The notes beneath the pieces are model-generated. The model saw only the letters and a list, made by a program, of their open reading frames with translations, did no database searches and had not been told where the DNA came from. The position numbers and the translations under genes were made by a program. Shown here piece after piece: positions 46,137 to 58,495 of a DNA stretch of 64,000 nt. The stretch is taken from positions 310,001 to 374,000 of the forward strand of contig NZ_PHHE01000001.1 in NCBI RefSeq assembly GCF_002813455.1, written 5' to 3'. The stretch comes from Pseudomonas baetica (GTDB lineage Bacteria > Pseudomonadota > Gammaproteobacteria > Pseudomonadales > Pseudomonadaceae). Position 1 is the first letter of the stretch, and the number at the start of each line of letters is the position of its first letter.

Positions 46137-47241
46137 TCGCCACCCGCGGCAAGGTGTGGCCGAGGACGGCGTGATAGTGACTGAGCAGGCTGTCGACCAC
46201 CGTGTCCCAGGCGTAGTGCCGTTCAACATGCTGGCGCGCTTGCTGACCGAGCTTTGTCACGCCCCTGCTGAACAACTCGCGCACGGCATTGGCCATGGCT
46301 TGCGGGTTGTTCGGCGCGCACAGCAGGCCGCAGGGCTCTGTGACAATTTCTTCAAAGGCACCGGCGGCCACCGCCACTACCGGAATGCCGCAGGCCATGG
46401 CTTCGAGAATCACCAGACCGAATGTTTCCTGGTCGCCGGCATGCACCAGCGCATCGGCGCTGGCCATCAAGCGTGCGACGGTCGGCGCCGGGCAGAATTC
46501 ATCGATTACGCTGACGTTATCCGGGACTACGGCGGGCATTGATGAGCCGACCAGCAGCAAGTGATAACGCGGGCCGAGGCGTTGCATGCATTTGAGCAGG
46601 ATTGGCAGGTTTTTCTCTTTCGAACCGCGCCCGGCGAAGATCAGCAGGCGCGTGTCTTCGGCGATACCCAGTTCGGCCCGCAAGTCCGGGTCGCGGGCGC
46701 CGGGGTGAAAGGTTTGCAGATCAACGCCCAACGGCTGTACGAAGACGTTGCGCACGCCCAGGCCTGTGAGCTTGTCCGCCATCACCTGACTTGGCGCAAG
46801 CACCCGGTCGAAATTGCCGTAAAGCCTGGTGACATAGGCCTCGACGTTGGGCGTGACCCAATGGCCCATGCGATTACTGACCAACAGCGGCAGGTCGGAG
46901 TGATAAAAGCCGATCACCGGCACATCCAGTTGCCGCCGGGCATCCAGCGCCGCCCAGGCGGTGAGGTAGGGATCACCGACTTCGATCAGATCAGGCTGCA
47001 AATCCTGCAGGACGTTTCGCCAAGGAGCCAGACGCACAGGGAAGCGATAACCCTTGCCGAAGGGCAGGGCGGGCGCGGGAACCGTGTAGACGCCATCGTG
47101 CTCACCAAGGTGGGCGCCGGGGATCAGCAAGCTGTGGCGAATCCGGGGTTTGATCAGCAAACGGCGATGCTTGGCATCCAGATAAGTGCGTACGCCACCG
47201 CTGGCCGGGGCGTAGAACATGGTGATGTCGGCGATGTGCAC
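46129..47241 (-). CDS. GT4-type glycosyltransferase
   Basis: A 370-aa GT-B fold retaining glycosyltransferase. The N-terminal domain has YAPASGGVRTYL; the C-terminal donor domain has FAGRGSKEKNLPIL and the E-x7-E motif ETFGLVILEAMACGIPVV. The acceptor is unknown; the adjacent deacetylase-like and flippase-like genes suggest a lipid-linked glycan. GTG start at 47241 (MHIADIT) with GGAGGG upstream. First gene of the operon. Confidence 0.9.
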   Translation of the reverse strand: MHIADITMFYAPASGGVRTYLDAKHRRLLIKPRIRHSLLIPGAHLGEHDGVYTVPAPALPFGKGYRFPVRLAPWRNVLQDLQPDLIEVGDPYLTAWAALDARRQLDVPVIGFYHSDLPLLVSNRMGHWVTPNVEAYVTRLYGNFDRVLAPSQVMADKLTGLGVRNVFVQPLGVDLQTFHPGARDPDLRAELGIAEDTRLLIFAGRGSKEKNLPILLKCMQRLGPRYHLLLVGSSMPAVVPDNVSVIDEFCPAPTVARLMASADALVHAGDQETFGLVILEAMACGIPVVAVAAGAFEEIVTEPCGLLCAPNNPQAMANAVRELFSRGVTKLGQQARQHVERHYAWDTVVDSLLSHYHAVLGHTLPRVANG

Positions 47242-47357
47242 GGTGATCGTCCCTCCGCTGCGTGGGTCTCCCTTGGTTGACCTTTATCCAGAATAGATGT
47301 TCGGTCGGGATTGCGCGGTAGGGTGTCAGTAAAGTTCTGCTGCGCTTTGCAGGCCGC

Positions 47358-47433
47358 CATCGCTAGCAGGCTAGCTCCCACAGGGGATTTGCGACAACAC
47401 ATATCCAATGTGGGAGCCAGCCTGCTGGCGATG
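47358..47433. repeat. REP inverted pair
   Basis: ATCGCTAGCAGGCTAGCTCC-type and GGAGCCAGCCTGCTGGCGAT-type REP halves face each other across about 26 bp, between the glycosyltransferase and chemoreceptor genes. It is a slightly diverged REP variant. Confidence 0.75.
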
Positions 47434-47448
47434 AGGGCCGTACAGACT

Positions 47449-49338
47449 TTAAATGCGGAAACTGCCCACCAACTGCTTCAACCGCGAAGCCTGCTGCTCC
47501 AGATCCGAGCAGGCACGCAACGTCGCGTGCAGGTTCTCCACGCCTTCCTGGTTTAGCGTATTGATCTCGGTGATATCGACGTTGATCGACTCGACCACGG
47601 CGGTTTGCTCCTCGGTCGCCGTTGCCACCGACTGGTTCATCCCGTCGATCTCGCCAATGCGCTGGGTCACGCTGTTCAAGCGCTCGCCGGCAAGGTTGGC
47701 GATTTCTACGCTGTCCTGGCTGTGACGCTGGCTGTCGCTCATGGTGCTCACCGATTCACGGGCGCCGACTTGCAGCTCCTCGATCATGGTCTGCACCTGC
47801 TGCGCCGATTCCTGGGTGCGGTGGGCGAGGTTACGCACTTCATCCGCCACCACGGCAAAACCACGGCCGGCCTCACCGGCGCGCGCCGCTTCGATCGCTG
47901 CGTTGAGCGCCAGCAGGTTGGTTTGCTGGGAAATGCTGGTGATCACTTCGAGAATCTGGCCGATGTTCACGGTTTTGCTGTTCAGCGACTCAATGTTGCT
48001 GCTCGACGCACTGAGCATGCTCGACAGTTGATTCATCGCCTTGATGCTGCGATCCACCACTTGCTGGCCGTCTTCGGCGAGGCCGCGAGCGTCACTGGCC
48101 TGGTTCGAAGCTTGCGCGGCATTGCGGGCGATTTCCTGCGCGGCGGCGCCGAGCTGGTTGATCGCGGCGGCGACACTGCTGGTGCGCGAGGCTTGCTGGT
48201 CAGAGTTGTACATCGACGAGTTCGACGCCGCGACCACGCGCAGGGCGACTTCGTTGACCTGGCCGGTGGCCGACGACACTTCGCGGATCGAGCGATGAAT
48301 ACGTTCGACGAAGCGGTTGAACGCGGTACCGAGCACACCGAACTCATCGTTATTGACGATGGTCAGGCGCTTGGTCAGGTCGCCTTCGCCATCGGCGATG
48401 TCTTCCATGGCGCGGGTCATGACGTGCAGCGGCTGGATCAGGATGCGGATCAACATACCCAGCAGGGCAATAATGATCGCCACGGCAATCACCGTGGCGA
48501 TCACCGCCGAGGTGCGAAATTCGCTGAGCATCGCAAAGGCTTTGTCCTTGTCCACCGACAGGCCGATGTACCAGTTCACCGATGGCAGGCCCTTGATCGG
48601 GGCAAAGGTGACGATGCGGGTCTTGCCATCGACGGTGACTTCGCTGAAGTCGCTGCTGATGCGCGGGGTGTCCTGCGGATAGGCTTCCTTGAGTGATTTC
48701 ATCACCAAGGCCTTGTCCGGGTGCACCAGAATCTTGCCGTCGGCGCTGACCAGAAACACGTAACCCATGCCGTCGAAGTCCCGGGCGGCGAGGGTGTCGA
48801 CCAGCGATTGCAGGCTCAAGTCACCGCCGACCACGCCAACGCTCTGGCCAGCCTTTTTCGAAGCAGTGGCGATGGAGATGATCAGTTGGCCGGTGGCCGC
48901 GTCGATGTACGGTTCGGTCAGGGTCGAGGTGCTGCTGCTCTCGGCACCTTTATACCAAGGGCGGACGCGTGGATCGAAACCGTCCGGCATCTTCACATCG
49001 GGGCGGATGGTGAAGTGACCTGTGGCGTCACCCAGATAGGTTGCCATGAACGTCGAGGTCAGGGATTTCTGTTCCAGCAGGCTGGCGACGGTGGCCGGTT
49101 CCGGGTTGATGGCGATGTTCTGGGCCGCGTTCTCGACCAGCAGAATGCGCCCGCTGAGCCAGGTCTGGATGTTGCCGGCGGTGACTTCGCCCATCTCGTT
49201 GAGATAGTTGTTCAGGTCATCGCGGATCGCGTTGCGCTGCAACCAGTCGTTGTACAACGTGAAGGAGGCGAAGGCAGCGATGACGATGAGGGCGGCGGCA
49301 AGCAAAATTTTATGGCTGAAGCGCAGGTTTTTGTTCAT
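47449..49338 (-). CDS. Methyl-accepting chemotaxis protein with dCache sensor
   Basis: 629 aa: TM1 (residues ~10-30), a periplasmic double-Cache domain to ~270, TM2 ([19 protein letters not shown]), HAMP, and a cytoplasmic signalling domain with the conserved hairpin tip [20 protein letters not shown]. The sensor resembles amino-acid receptors of the PctA/B/C type, but the ligand motif reads FDPRVRPWY where Y-x4-R-x-WY is usual; the first Tyr is Phe. A downstream Asp (EPYIDAATG) is kept. Ligand is probably an amino acid or related amine (inference). It is monocistronic. Confidence 0.92.
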   Translation of the reverse strand: MNKNLRFSHKILLAAALIVIAAFASFTLYNDWLQRNAIRDDLNNYLNEMGEVTAGNIQTWLSGRILLVENAAQNIAINPEPATVASLLEQKSLTSTFMATYLGDATGHFTIRPDVKMPDGFDPRVRPWYKGAESSSTSTLTEPYIDAATGQLIISIATASKKAGQSVGVVGGDLSLQSLVDTLAARDFDGMGYVFLVSADGKILVHPDKALVMKSLKEAYPQDTPRISSDFSEVTVDGKTRIVTFAPIKGLPSVNWYIGLSVDKDKAFAMLSEFRTSAVIATVIAVAIIIALLGMLIRILIQPLHVMTRAMEDIADGEGDLTKRLTIVNNDEFGVLGTAFNRFVERIHRSIREVSSATGQVNEVALRVVAASNSSMYNSDQQASRTSSVAAAINQLGAAAQEIARNAAQASNQASDARGLAEDGQQVVDRSIKAMNQLSSMLSASSSNIESLNSKTVNIGQILEVITSISQQTNLLALNAAIEAARAGEAGRGFAVVADEVRNLAHRTQESAQQVQTMIEELQVGARESVSTMSDSQRHSQDSVEIANLAGERLNSVTQRIGEIDGMNQSVATATEEQTAVVESINVDITEINTLNQEGVENLHATLRACSDLEQQASRLKQLVGSFRI

Positions 49339-49527
49339 GGCTTGGGGTTCCGCTAAGGTCTTAATGTCCGAGGCGTGCTTTTATAAAGACGTGCAATATG
49401 GGCAAGGTTGAAAACAAGCTGATATTTCCGTCTCTCCTTAGGGAAATGTCCGGCCCGACTTTTCAGCCGGCTTCTCGCCTTTATTTATCGGCCACAGCGA
49501 ATTAAAGATTAAACATTGGGTGACAAA

Positions 49528-51015
49528 ATGCCTGACTCATCGCAACTCGTAATCGGCGCCGATCTCGCCGGGCAACCGATCGCCCAGGCCATGCGCCTGG
49601 CCAACCGCCACGGGCTGGTTGCCGGCGCGACCGGTACTGGTAAAACCGTCACTTTGCAGCGTCTGGCCGAAGCCTTCAGCGACGCCGGGGTCGCGGTGTT
49701 CGCGGCGGATATCAAGGGTGACCTGTGCGGCCTCGGCGCCGCCGGCAACCCGCAGGGCAAGGTCGCCGAGCGCATCGCTGGCATGCCGTGGCTCAACCAC
49801 AAGCCGCAGGCTTATCCGGTGACCTTGTGGGACATTCACGGTCAGTCCGGCCATCCGTTACGTACCACGCTGAGTGAAATGGGCCCGCTATTGATCGGCA
49901 GCCTGCTGGAACTGACCGACAGTCAGCAATCGGCGCTGTATGCCGCGTTCAAGGTCGCCGATCGCGAAGGCCTGTTGCTGCTGGATTTGAAAGACCTGAA
50001 AGCGCTGCTCAATCACCTCAAGGACAATCCGCAACTGTTGGGCGAAGACGCGGCGCTGATGACCACCGGCTCCAGTCAGGCGTTGTTGCGGCGCCTGGCG
50101 ACTCTGGAACAGCAAGGCGCCGAAGCCTTGTTCGGCGAACCGGCATTGCAGCTCGAAGACATTCTGCAACCCGCCGCCGATGGCCGTGGGCGCATTCATC
50201 TGCTCGACGCCAGCCGTCTGGTACACGAGGCGCCGAAGGTTTATGCGACGTTCCTGTTGTGGCTGCTGGCCGAGTTGTTCGAGCAGTTGCCGGAGCGCGG
50301 CGATGCCGACAAACCGCTGCTGGCGCTGTTTTTCGATGAGGCGCATTTGTTGTTCGGCGATACACCCAAAGCGTTGCAGGAGCGGTTGGAGCAAGTGGTG
50401 CGGTTGATCCGTTCCAAGGGTGTTGGCGTGTATTTCGTCACCCAGTCGCCGGCGGACTTGCCGGATGATGTGCTGGCGCAGTTGGGCCTGCGTGTTCAGC
50501 ATGGCTTGCGCGCATTCACCGCTAAAGAGCAGAAATCCCTGCGCGCGGTGGCGGATGGGTTCCGGCCGAATCCGGCGTTCGACAGTTTGTCTGTACTGAC
50601 TGAACTGGGCATCGGTGAGGCACTGGTCGGCACGTTGGCCGAGAAAGGCACCCCGGAAATGGTTCAGCGCGTGCTGGTGGCACCGCCGCAGTCGCGGATC
50701 GGGCCGCTGACGGAAACCGAGCGCACGCTGCTGATCGCCGGCTCGCCGTTCAAGGGGCGCTATGACAAGCCGATTGATCGGGAGTCGGCTTATGAAATTC
50801 TGATGGGGCGTAAGGGATTGGCGCCGGAGGCTGAAGCCCCTGCCGGAAAACCTGCCGTTGAAGAGCCAAGCCTGGCCGACAGGGCGGGGGAGTTTCTCGG
50901 CACGGCCGCCGGGCAAGCGCTGAAATCGGCGATGCGTCAGGCCGCCAACAACCTCGGCAAACAATTGGTGCGCGGCCTGATGGGCTCATTACTCGGTGGC
51001 AGCAAACGCCGCTGA
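49528..51015 (+). CDS. HerA-like (DUF853) ATPase
   Basis: A 495-aa P-loop ATPase of the HerA/FtsK-like DUF853 family. Walker A GATGTGKTV near residue 37 and Walker B LLALFFDEAHLLF near residue 270, then a VYFVTQSPADLPDDVL sensor segment. It has a C-terminal Pro/Ala-rich linker and a basic tail. Cellular role is not established. ATG 49528 is used; an in-frame TTG four codons upstream is possible, and neither has a strong Shine-Dalgarno. Confidence 0.88.
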   Translation: MPDSSQLVIGADLAGQPIAQAMRLANRHGLVAGATGTGKTVTLQRLAEAFSDAGVAVFAADIKGDLCGLGAAGNPQGKVAERIAGMPWLNHKPQAYPVTLWDIHGQSGHPLRTTLSEMGPLLIGSLLELTDSQQSALYAAFKVADREGLLLLDLKDLKALLNHLKDNPQLLGEDAALMTTGSSQALLRRLATLEQQGAEALFGEPALQLEDILQPAADGRGRIHLLDASRLVHEAPKVYATFLLWLLAELFEQLPERGDADKPLLALFFDEAHLLFGDTPKALQERLEQVVRLIRSKGVGVYFVTQSPADLPDDVLAQLGLRVQHGLRAFTAKEQKSLRAVADGFRPNPAFDSLSVLTELGIGEALVGTLAEKGTPEMVQRVLVAPPQSRIGPLTETERTLLIAGSPFKGRYDKPIDRESAYEILMGRKGLAPEAEAPAGKPAVEEPSLADRAGEFLGTAAGQALKSAMRQAANNLGKQLVRGLMGSLLGGSKRR

Positions 51016-51038
51016 GATCATGTTGCAGAAGATCCAAT

Positions 51039-51128
51039 TGTGGGAGCGGGCTTGCTCGCGAAGGCGCCGTGTCAGACGCCACATAGGTTGAATGACACAC
51101 CGCTTTCGCGAGCAAGCCCGCTCTCACA
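51039..51128. repeat. REP inverted pair (BIME-like)
   Basis: TGTGGGAGCGGGCTTGCTCG is followed about 40 bp later by its inverted copy ending CCCGCTCTCACA. The inner part GACACACCGCTTTCGCGAGC is shared with the pair at 62139-62228. It lies between convergent genes (DUF853 and dciA) and may act as a terminator. Confidence 0.85.
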
Positions 51129-51157
51129 GTGGACCGGCGCCCACATTTAGATAGATC

Positions 51158-51613
51158 TCAGGATTTGTCTTTGGCGTGCGCCGCCAGTCGCTCCAGCGCC
51201 GCCCGCAATCCCGGATCACTGATCCCGTCTGCCGTCGCCTGGATCGTTGCCGCCGCATCCGTCGACAAATCCATCGTATTGCCGACAACTCCGCGCTGCA
51301 CCGTCGGCGGCTGCACCTTGAACAGAATCCGCGTCAGGCTGGCGAACTCGTCGAACATCTGCAATTGTCGTTGCAGGCGTTTCTGCTGATAACGCAGGCG
51401 CGTGGCCCAGTGGCCGTCGGTGACAATCAACAACAGACTGCCTTCACGCCACGAGGCCACATGGCAGTGTTCGCGGGCGGCGGGTTGCAGTTGGCTTTCA
51501 AGCAGGCGTTGCAGATGACCCAGTCGTTGGGCATGGCCGAGAATGGCTTTGAGCGGCTTGGCTTCGCGTAGCAAAACGGCGGGTGCTCTGGCCGTAAGAG
51601 GGCGAAACGCCAT
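51158..51613 (-). CDS. DUF721 / DciA-like protein
   Basis: 151 aa. DciA-family proteins (DUF721) help load the replicative helicase DnaB in bacteria that lack DnaC, which fits Pseudomonas. The N-terminal KH-like part contains VASWREGSLLLIVTDGHWATRLRYQQKRL; the C-terminal ~50 residues look flexible. It is divergent from secA, an arrangement common in Pseudomonas. The start at 51613 (MAFRPLTA) is the only reasonable one. Confidence 0.85.
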   Translation of the reverse strand: MAFRPLTARAPAVLLREAKPLKAILGHAQRLGHLQRLLESQLQPAAREHCHVASWREGSLLLIVTDGHWATRLRYQQKRLQRQLQMFDEFASLTRILFKVQPPTVQRGVVGNTMDLSTDAAATIQATADGISDPGLRAALERLAAHAKDKS

Positions 51614-51922
51614 GATCGAACACCTGAGGTAACAGAAGCGCCATGGTAGCAGAAAGCAGCGAAATCACTCGCCCATTGCTTTTGCACCTGCTTTGCCCAT
51701 TAAATCAATGACTAACTTCTTGGTTCAATGCCTTGAAGTTGAGCAAAACGCCCCTATTTTAAGTGAGCCCCGTCAAAGCGCAGTGCCAGCATCGTGGAAT
51801 ATCGCCACTTTCCTCACCACCGTTTCCGGGTAGAATGCTCGTTCGCATGCGGCCATGAGGGCTGCACGGGCGACGCTCACGGGGCCGCCCTCCATCCCTT
51901 TAGTGTGGAAGATCCTGCCGAT
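51614..51922. other. Divergent intergenic region dciA / secA
   Basis: This 309-bp region holds the secA sigma-70 promoter and a leader of about 155 nt. The secA frame is open upstream for 43 codons, but no SecM-like arrest peptide with a separate frame is evident. Confidence 0.55.
51733..51760 (+). promoter_or_regulatory. Sigma-70 promoter of secA
   Basis: TTGAAG (51733-51738) and TATTTT (51755-51760) are separated by 16 bp, upstream of secA. The transcript would carry a ~155-nt leader. Confidence 0.6.
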
Positions 51923-54658
<2,736 letters not shown>

Positions 54659-54685
54659 AACCCGTTTCAATCGCTGAAATACCCG

Positions 54686-54718
54686 CGCCGCGACCGGCTC
54701 CTGCCGTCGCGGCGTTTT
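54686..54718 (+). terminator. Rho-independent terminator of secA
   Basis: A 9-bp perfect stem CGCCGCGAC/GTCGCGGCG with an 11-nt loop is followed by TTTT. It starts 27 bp past the secA stop. Confidence 0.85.
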
Positions 54719-54778
54719 GCCATTTAAACCACCGCTTTCAAATGGCGGTGCTGACTTCATTGAGTAAGGAGCGCATTC

Positions 54779-55996
54779 ATGGCTGTTGGTCTTGGTCCTT
54801 TGCCAACGTTGCACCCGGTTGCCGGTTTTGAACTCGGTATCGCCTCGGCCGGCATCAAGCGCCCCGGGCGCAAGGATGTCGTGGTGATGCGCTGCGCCGA
54901 AGGTTCGACCGTGGCGGGCGTGTTCACCCTGAACGCCTTTTGTGCAGCGCCGGTGATCCTCGCGAAAAAACGTGTGCAGAACGCTGTGCGCTACTTGCTG
55001 ACCAACACCGGTAACGCCAACGCCGGCACCGGCGAGCCAGGCCTGGCCGCTGCCGAACGCACCACCGCCAAGCTCGCGGAGCTGACCGGCGTTGCTGCTG
55101 AGCAGATCCTGCCGTACTCCACCGGCGTGATCGGTGAGCCACTGCCGGTCGAGAAGATCGAAGGTGCATTGCAAGCCGCGCTGGACGATCTGTCGGAAAA
55201 CAACTGGGAAGCGGCCGCTACCGGCATCATGACCACCGACACGCTGCCTAAAGGCGCCAGCCGCCAGTTCCAGCATGACGGCGTGACCATCACCGTCACC
55301 GGCATCAGCAAAGGCGCGGGCATGATCCGCCCGAACATGGCAACCATGCTCGGCTACATCGCCACCGACGCCAAAGTTTCCCGAGACGTGCTGCACAACC
55401 TGATGCTCGACGGCGCCAACAAGTCGTTCAACCGCATCACCATCGACGGTGACACGTCGACCAACGACTGCTGCATGCTGATTGCCACCGGCAAGGCTGC
55501 ACTGCCGGAGATCACCCGTGCTGAAGGCGAGCTGTTCGCCAAGTTGAAGCAAGCGGTGTTCGAAGTGTGCATGGACGTGGCCCAGGCCATCGTGCGTGAC
55601 GGCGAAGGCGCCACCAAGTTTGTCACCGTTGAAGTCAATGGCGGCGGCAATCACCAGGAGTGCCTGGACGTCGGTTACACCGTGGCCCACTCGCCACTGA
55701 TCAAGACCGCGCTGTTTGCCTCCGACCCGAACTGGGGCCGCATTCTGGCCGCTGTCGGCCGTGCCGGCGTGCCGGATCTGGATGTGAGCAAGATCGACGT
55801 GTTCCTTGGCGACGTGTGCATTGCCAGCCGTGGCGCTCGCGCCGCGACCTACACTGAAGCGCAGGGTTCGGCGGTGATGCAGCAGGAAGAAATCACCATC
55901 CGCATCGAACTGGGCCGCGGCGATTGCAGCGAAACCATCTGGACCACCGATCTGTCGCATGAATACGTGAAGATCAACGCCGAATACCGCACCTGA
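54779..55996 (+). CDS. argJ: Bifunctional ornithine acetyltransferase / N-acetylglutamate synthase
   Basis: It recycles the acetyl group from N-acetylornithine to glutamate in arginine biosynthesis and may also use acetyl-CoA. 405 aa. It is an Ntn-type self-cleaving enzyme; the cut site precedes the Thr in [13 protein letters not shown]. Other conserved parts are [11 protein letters not shown] and [25 protein letters not shown] precedes the ATG at 54779. Follows secA as in PAO1 (PA4402). Confidence 0.96.
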   Translation: MAVGLGPLPTLHPVAGFELGIASAGIKRPGRKDVVVMRCAEGSTVAGVFTLNAFCAAPVILAKKRVQNAVRYLLTNTGNANAGTGEPGLAAAERTTAKLAELTGVAAEQILPYSTGVIGEPLPVEKIEGALQAALDDLSENNWEAAATGIMTTDTLPKGASRQFQHDGVTITVTGISKGAGMIRPNMATMLGYIATDAKVSRDVLHNLMLDGANKSFNRITIDGDTSTNDCCMLIATGKAALPEITRAEGELFAKLKQAVFEVCMDVAQAIVRDGEGATKFVTVEVNGGGNHQECLDVGYTVAHSPLIKTALFASDPNWGRILAAVGRAGVPDLDVSKIDVFLGDVCIASRGARAATYTEAQGSAVMQQEEITIRIELGRGDCSETIWTTDLSHEYVKINAEYRT

Positions 55997-56016
55997 TCCA
56001 AGACCGGGTCGCTTCT

Positions 56017-56090
56017 TTCGCGAGCAGGCTCGCTCCCACAGGGGATTTGTGACAACACGATCCAATGTGGGAGCGAGCCTGCTCGCGAAG
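56017..56090. repeat. REP inverted pair
   Basis: TTCGCGAGCAGGCTCGCTCC and its inverted copy GGAGCGAGCCTGCTCGCGAA flank about 30 bp, between argJ and the GST gene. Confidence 0.85.
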
Positions 56091-56148
56091 ACGGCAGCTC
56101 AAGTATGCAAGTCTCCAGGTTTCTCCACTGACGAAAAGGCGCCACACC

Positions 56149-56781
56149 ATGTCCTTGCACCTGATCATCGGCGACAAACTGCTTTCCTCCTGGTCCCTGC
56201 GCGCCGCCCTGGCGCTGGAACTGACCGGCGCGCCCTACACCGAAGAACTGATCAAACTCGGCAAGCCCGACACCCGCGAGCGTCTGCTCAAGCATTCGCC
56301 GACTGCCAAAGTGCCCCTGCTGAAGACCACGCGTGGCACCGTGGCAGATTCGCTGGCGATTGCCGAATATCTTGCCGAGCAGTTCCCGTCCGAACAGCTT
56401 TGGCCTGGCGATATTTACGCCCGTGCCCAGGCCCGATCCGCCTGCGCGCAAATGCACAGCGGCTTCTTCGTCATGCGCAATCACATGCCGTTCAACCTGA
56501 GCCACAACGCACCGCTGAACCCGGTGCCGCCTGAAGTGAAGGTCGATATCGAGCGCATGCTCGCACTGTGGGCCGAATGCCGTGCAGCGGCCAGCGAAGA
56601 CGGGCCTTATCTGTTTGGCCGCGTAAGCCTGGCCGATGCGTTTTTCGCGCCGATTGCCGTTCGTCTGCGCACCTATCAGGTGAAGCTGCCGGCCGCCGAC
56701 GAAGCCTATGTTGAAACCATCTACCAATGGCCTGCCTTCAAGGCATGGCAGCAGGCCGGACTGGAGGAGTTGAACCCGTGA
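56149..56781 (+). CDS. Glutathione S-transferase
   Basis: 210 aa, thioredoxin-fold N-terminal domain with LSSWSLRAALALEL (active-site Ser region) and the glutathione-contact motif KVPLL, then an all-helical C-terminal domain with GRVSLADAFFAPIAVRL. Substrate unknown. ATG 56149 (MSLHLIIGD) is the family start; the frame is open upstream into the REP pair. Its stop overlaps the start of the Nudix gene (GTGA), so the two are coupled. Confidence 0.9.
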   Translation: MSLHLIIGDKLLSSWSLRAALALELTGAPYTEELIKLGKPDTRERLLKHSPTAKVPLLKTTRGTVADSLAIAEYLAEQFPSEQLWPGDIYARAQARSACAQMHSGFFVMRNHMPFNLSHNAPLNPVPPEVKVDIERMLALWAECRAAASEDGPYLFGRVSLADAFFAPIAVRLRTYQVKLPAADEAYVETIYQWPAFKAWQQAGLEELNP

Positions 56782-57722
56782 AACGCGTACACGTCGCCGC
56801 TGCCGTCATTCGTGATGACAGCGGCAAAATCCTCATCGCTCGCCGTGCCGACACTCAGCATCAGGGCGGCTTGTGGGAGTTTCCCGGCGGCAAGGTCGAG
56901 GCTGACGAGTCGGTCGAAACCGCGCTCGCCCGAGAGCTGCACGAAGAGTTGGGCATCGTTGTAGGCAGCGCCCGGCCATTGATCAAGATTCGTCACGATT
57001 ACCCGGACAAGCAGGTTTTGCTGGACGTCTGGGAAGTCTCGAGCTTTAGCGGCGAACCTCACGGTGCTGAGGGCCAGCCATTGGCTTGGGTAACGGCGAA
57101 GGAGCTGGCGAATTATGAGTTCCCGGCGGCCAACGACCCGATTGTTGCGGCGGCGCGGTTGCCCGCTGAATACCTGATCACCCCGGAGGATCTGGAGGCG
57201 CCGGCCCTGCTGCGTGGCATCCAGAAGGCGATTGCCGGCGGGATCAAGCTGATCCAGTTGCGGGCGCCAAATGGCTACGACCCGAAGTATCGCGATCTGG
57301 CGGTGGATGCGGCCGGTCTTTGCGCAGGCAAGGCGCAGTTGATGATCAAGGGGCCGTTCGAATGGCTCGGTGATTTCCCGTCTGCGGGGTGGCACATCAC
57401 GTCCGCGCAGTTGCGTAAATACGCAGCGGCAGGGCGCCCATTGCCGGCAGAGCGTTGGTTGGCGGCGTCTTGCCACAATGCCGAAGAACTGGCACTGGCC
57501 GAGCAGATGGGCGTGGATTTCGTCACCCTGTCGCCGGTGCAGCCGACCTTGACTCACCCGGATGCGCAGCCGTTGGGTTGGGAACAGGCTTCGGCGTTGA
57601 TCGAGGGATTCAGTAAGCCGGTGTTTTTATTGGGCGGGGTTGGTCCGGCTGAGCGTGAGAAGGCCTGGAGCCATGGGGCTCAGGGTGTGGCGGGGATTCG
57701 GGCGTTCTGGCCTGAGGCCTGA
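56778..57722 (+). CDS. mutT: MutT Nudix hydrolase fused to ThiE-like domain
   Basis: 314 aa. The N-terminal Nudix domain has the full box GGKVEADESVETALARELHE then ELGI, predicting 8-oxo-dGTP diphosphatase activity that prevents oxidative mutagenesis. Residues ~150-310 form a thiamine-phosphate-synthase-like TIM barrel (IKLIQLRAPN, DFVTLSPVQPTLTHPDAQPLGW, VFLLGGVGP), a fusion known in Pseudomonas. GTG start at 56778 overlaps the GST stop. Whether the ThiE-like half is catalytic cannot be told. Confidence 0.92.
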   Translation: MKRVHVAAAVIRDDSGKILIARRADTQHQGGLWEFPGGKVEADESVETALARELHEELGIVVGSARPLIKIRHDYPDKQVLLDVWEVSSFSGEPHGAEGQPLAWVTAKELANYEFPAANDPIVAAARLPAEYLITPEDLEAPALLRGIQKAIAGGIKLIQLRAPNGYDPKYRDLAVDAAGLCAGKAQLMIKGPFEWLGDFPSAGWHITSAQLRKYAAAGRPLPAERWLAASCHNAEELALAEQMGVDFVTLSPVQPTLTHPDAQPLGWEQASALIEGFSKPVFLLGGVGPAEREKAWSHGAQGVAGIRAFWPEA

Positions 57723-57744
57723 TTGTGTATCGAGGCTACTGGCC

Positions 57745-57896
57745 TCTTCGCGAGCAAGCCCGCTCCCACAGTTGACCGTGTTCCTTCAGTTGGAATGCAA
57801 TCAAACGTGGGAGCGAGCAAGCCCTCTCCCACAGTTGACCGTGTTCCTTCAGTTGGAATGCAATCAAATGTGGGAGCGGGCTTGCTCGCGAAGGCG
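57745..57896. repeat. REP triplet with 63-bp direct repeat
   Basis: Three REP copies occur in alternating orientation. The 41-bp spacer (CCCACAGTTGACCGTGTTCC to TGCAATCAAA) is perfectly duplicated at 57765-57805 and 57828-57868, a period of 63 bp. The middle REP is partly degenerate (AAGCCCTCTCCC). Confidence 0.88.
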
Positions 57897-57916
57897 TCCT
57901 TCAAATCGCTGCAAAT

Positions 57917-58492
57917 CTAAGGTTTGGCCGCAGGCTGCCACAGAATCTCCGCAATCCCTTGGCGCCGCGCAATCACCCTTGCCACCACAAACAACAAATC
58001 CGACAACCGATTGATATACGCCAGGCCAACCCCGGCCAACGGTTCAGTCGCATTCAAATGCTGACACCGGCGCTCGGCACTCCGCGCCAGGCTGCGGCAC
58101 ACATGGGCCTGAGCAATCAGCATCGAGCCGCCCGGCAAAATGAAATTCTCCAGCGGCCCCAACTCTTCATTCCATACATCGATCGCCGCTTCCAGCCGTT
58201 CGATTTCCGCCGCGTTCAGCGCTTGATATTCAGGCATCGCCAACTCGCCGCCCAAATCGAACAACCGATGCTGACAAGGCGCCAACACTTCGATCAGTTC
58301 ATTCAAACCCGGACAGGCCTCACGTTCGGCAATCAACCCGGCCAGCAACACGCCGACCTGACTGTTCAGCGTATCGACTTCACCAATCGCTTCGATGCGC
58401 GGGTGATCCTTCGGCACGCGGCGGCCATCGCCCAGGCCGGTTTCACCTTTGTCGCCGGTGCGGGTGTAGATCTTCGACAGGCGAAAGCCCAT
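57917..58492 (-). CDS. PduO-type cob(I)yrinic acid a,c-diamide adenosyltransferase
   Basis: It transfers the adenosyl group from ATP to cob(I)alamin or its precursors, making coenzyme B12. 191 aa with the N-terminal ATP-binding YTRTGDKGETGLGDGRRVPK, EAIGEVDTLNSQVGVL, and the C-terminal CRSLARSAERR and INRLSDLLFVVAR signatures. It lies 3 bp after the sensor kinase stop and is the last gene of a panE-kinase-adenosyltransferase operon. Confidence 0.92.
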   Translation of the reverse strand: MGFRLSKIYTRTGDKGETGLGDGRRVPKDHPRIEAIGEVDTLNSQVGVLLAGLIAEREACPGLNELIEVLAPCQHRLFDLGGELAMPEYQALNAAEIERLEAAIDVWNEELGPLENFILPGGSMLIAQAHVCRSLARSAERRCQHLNATEPLAGVGLAYINRLSDLLFVVARVIARRQGIAEILWQPAAKP

Positions 58493-58495
58493 GGG

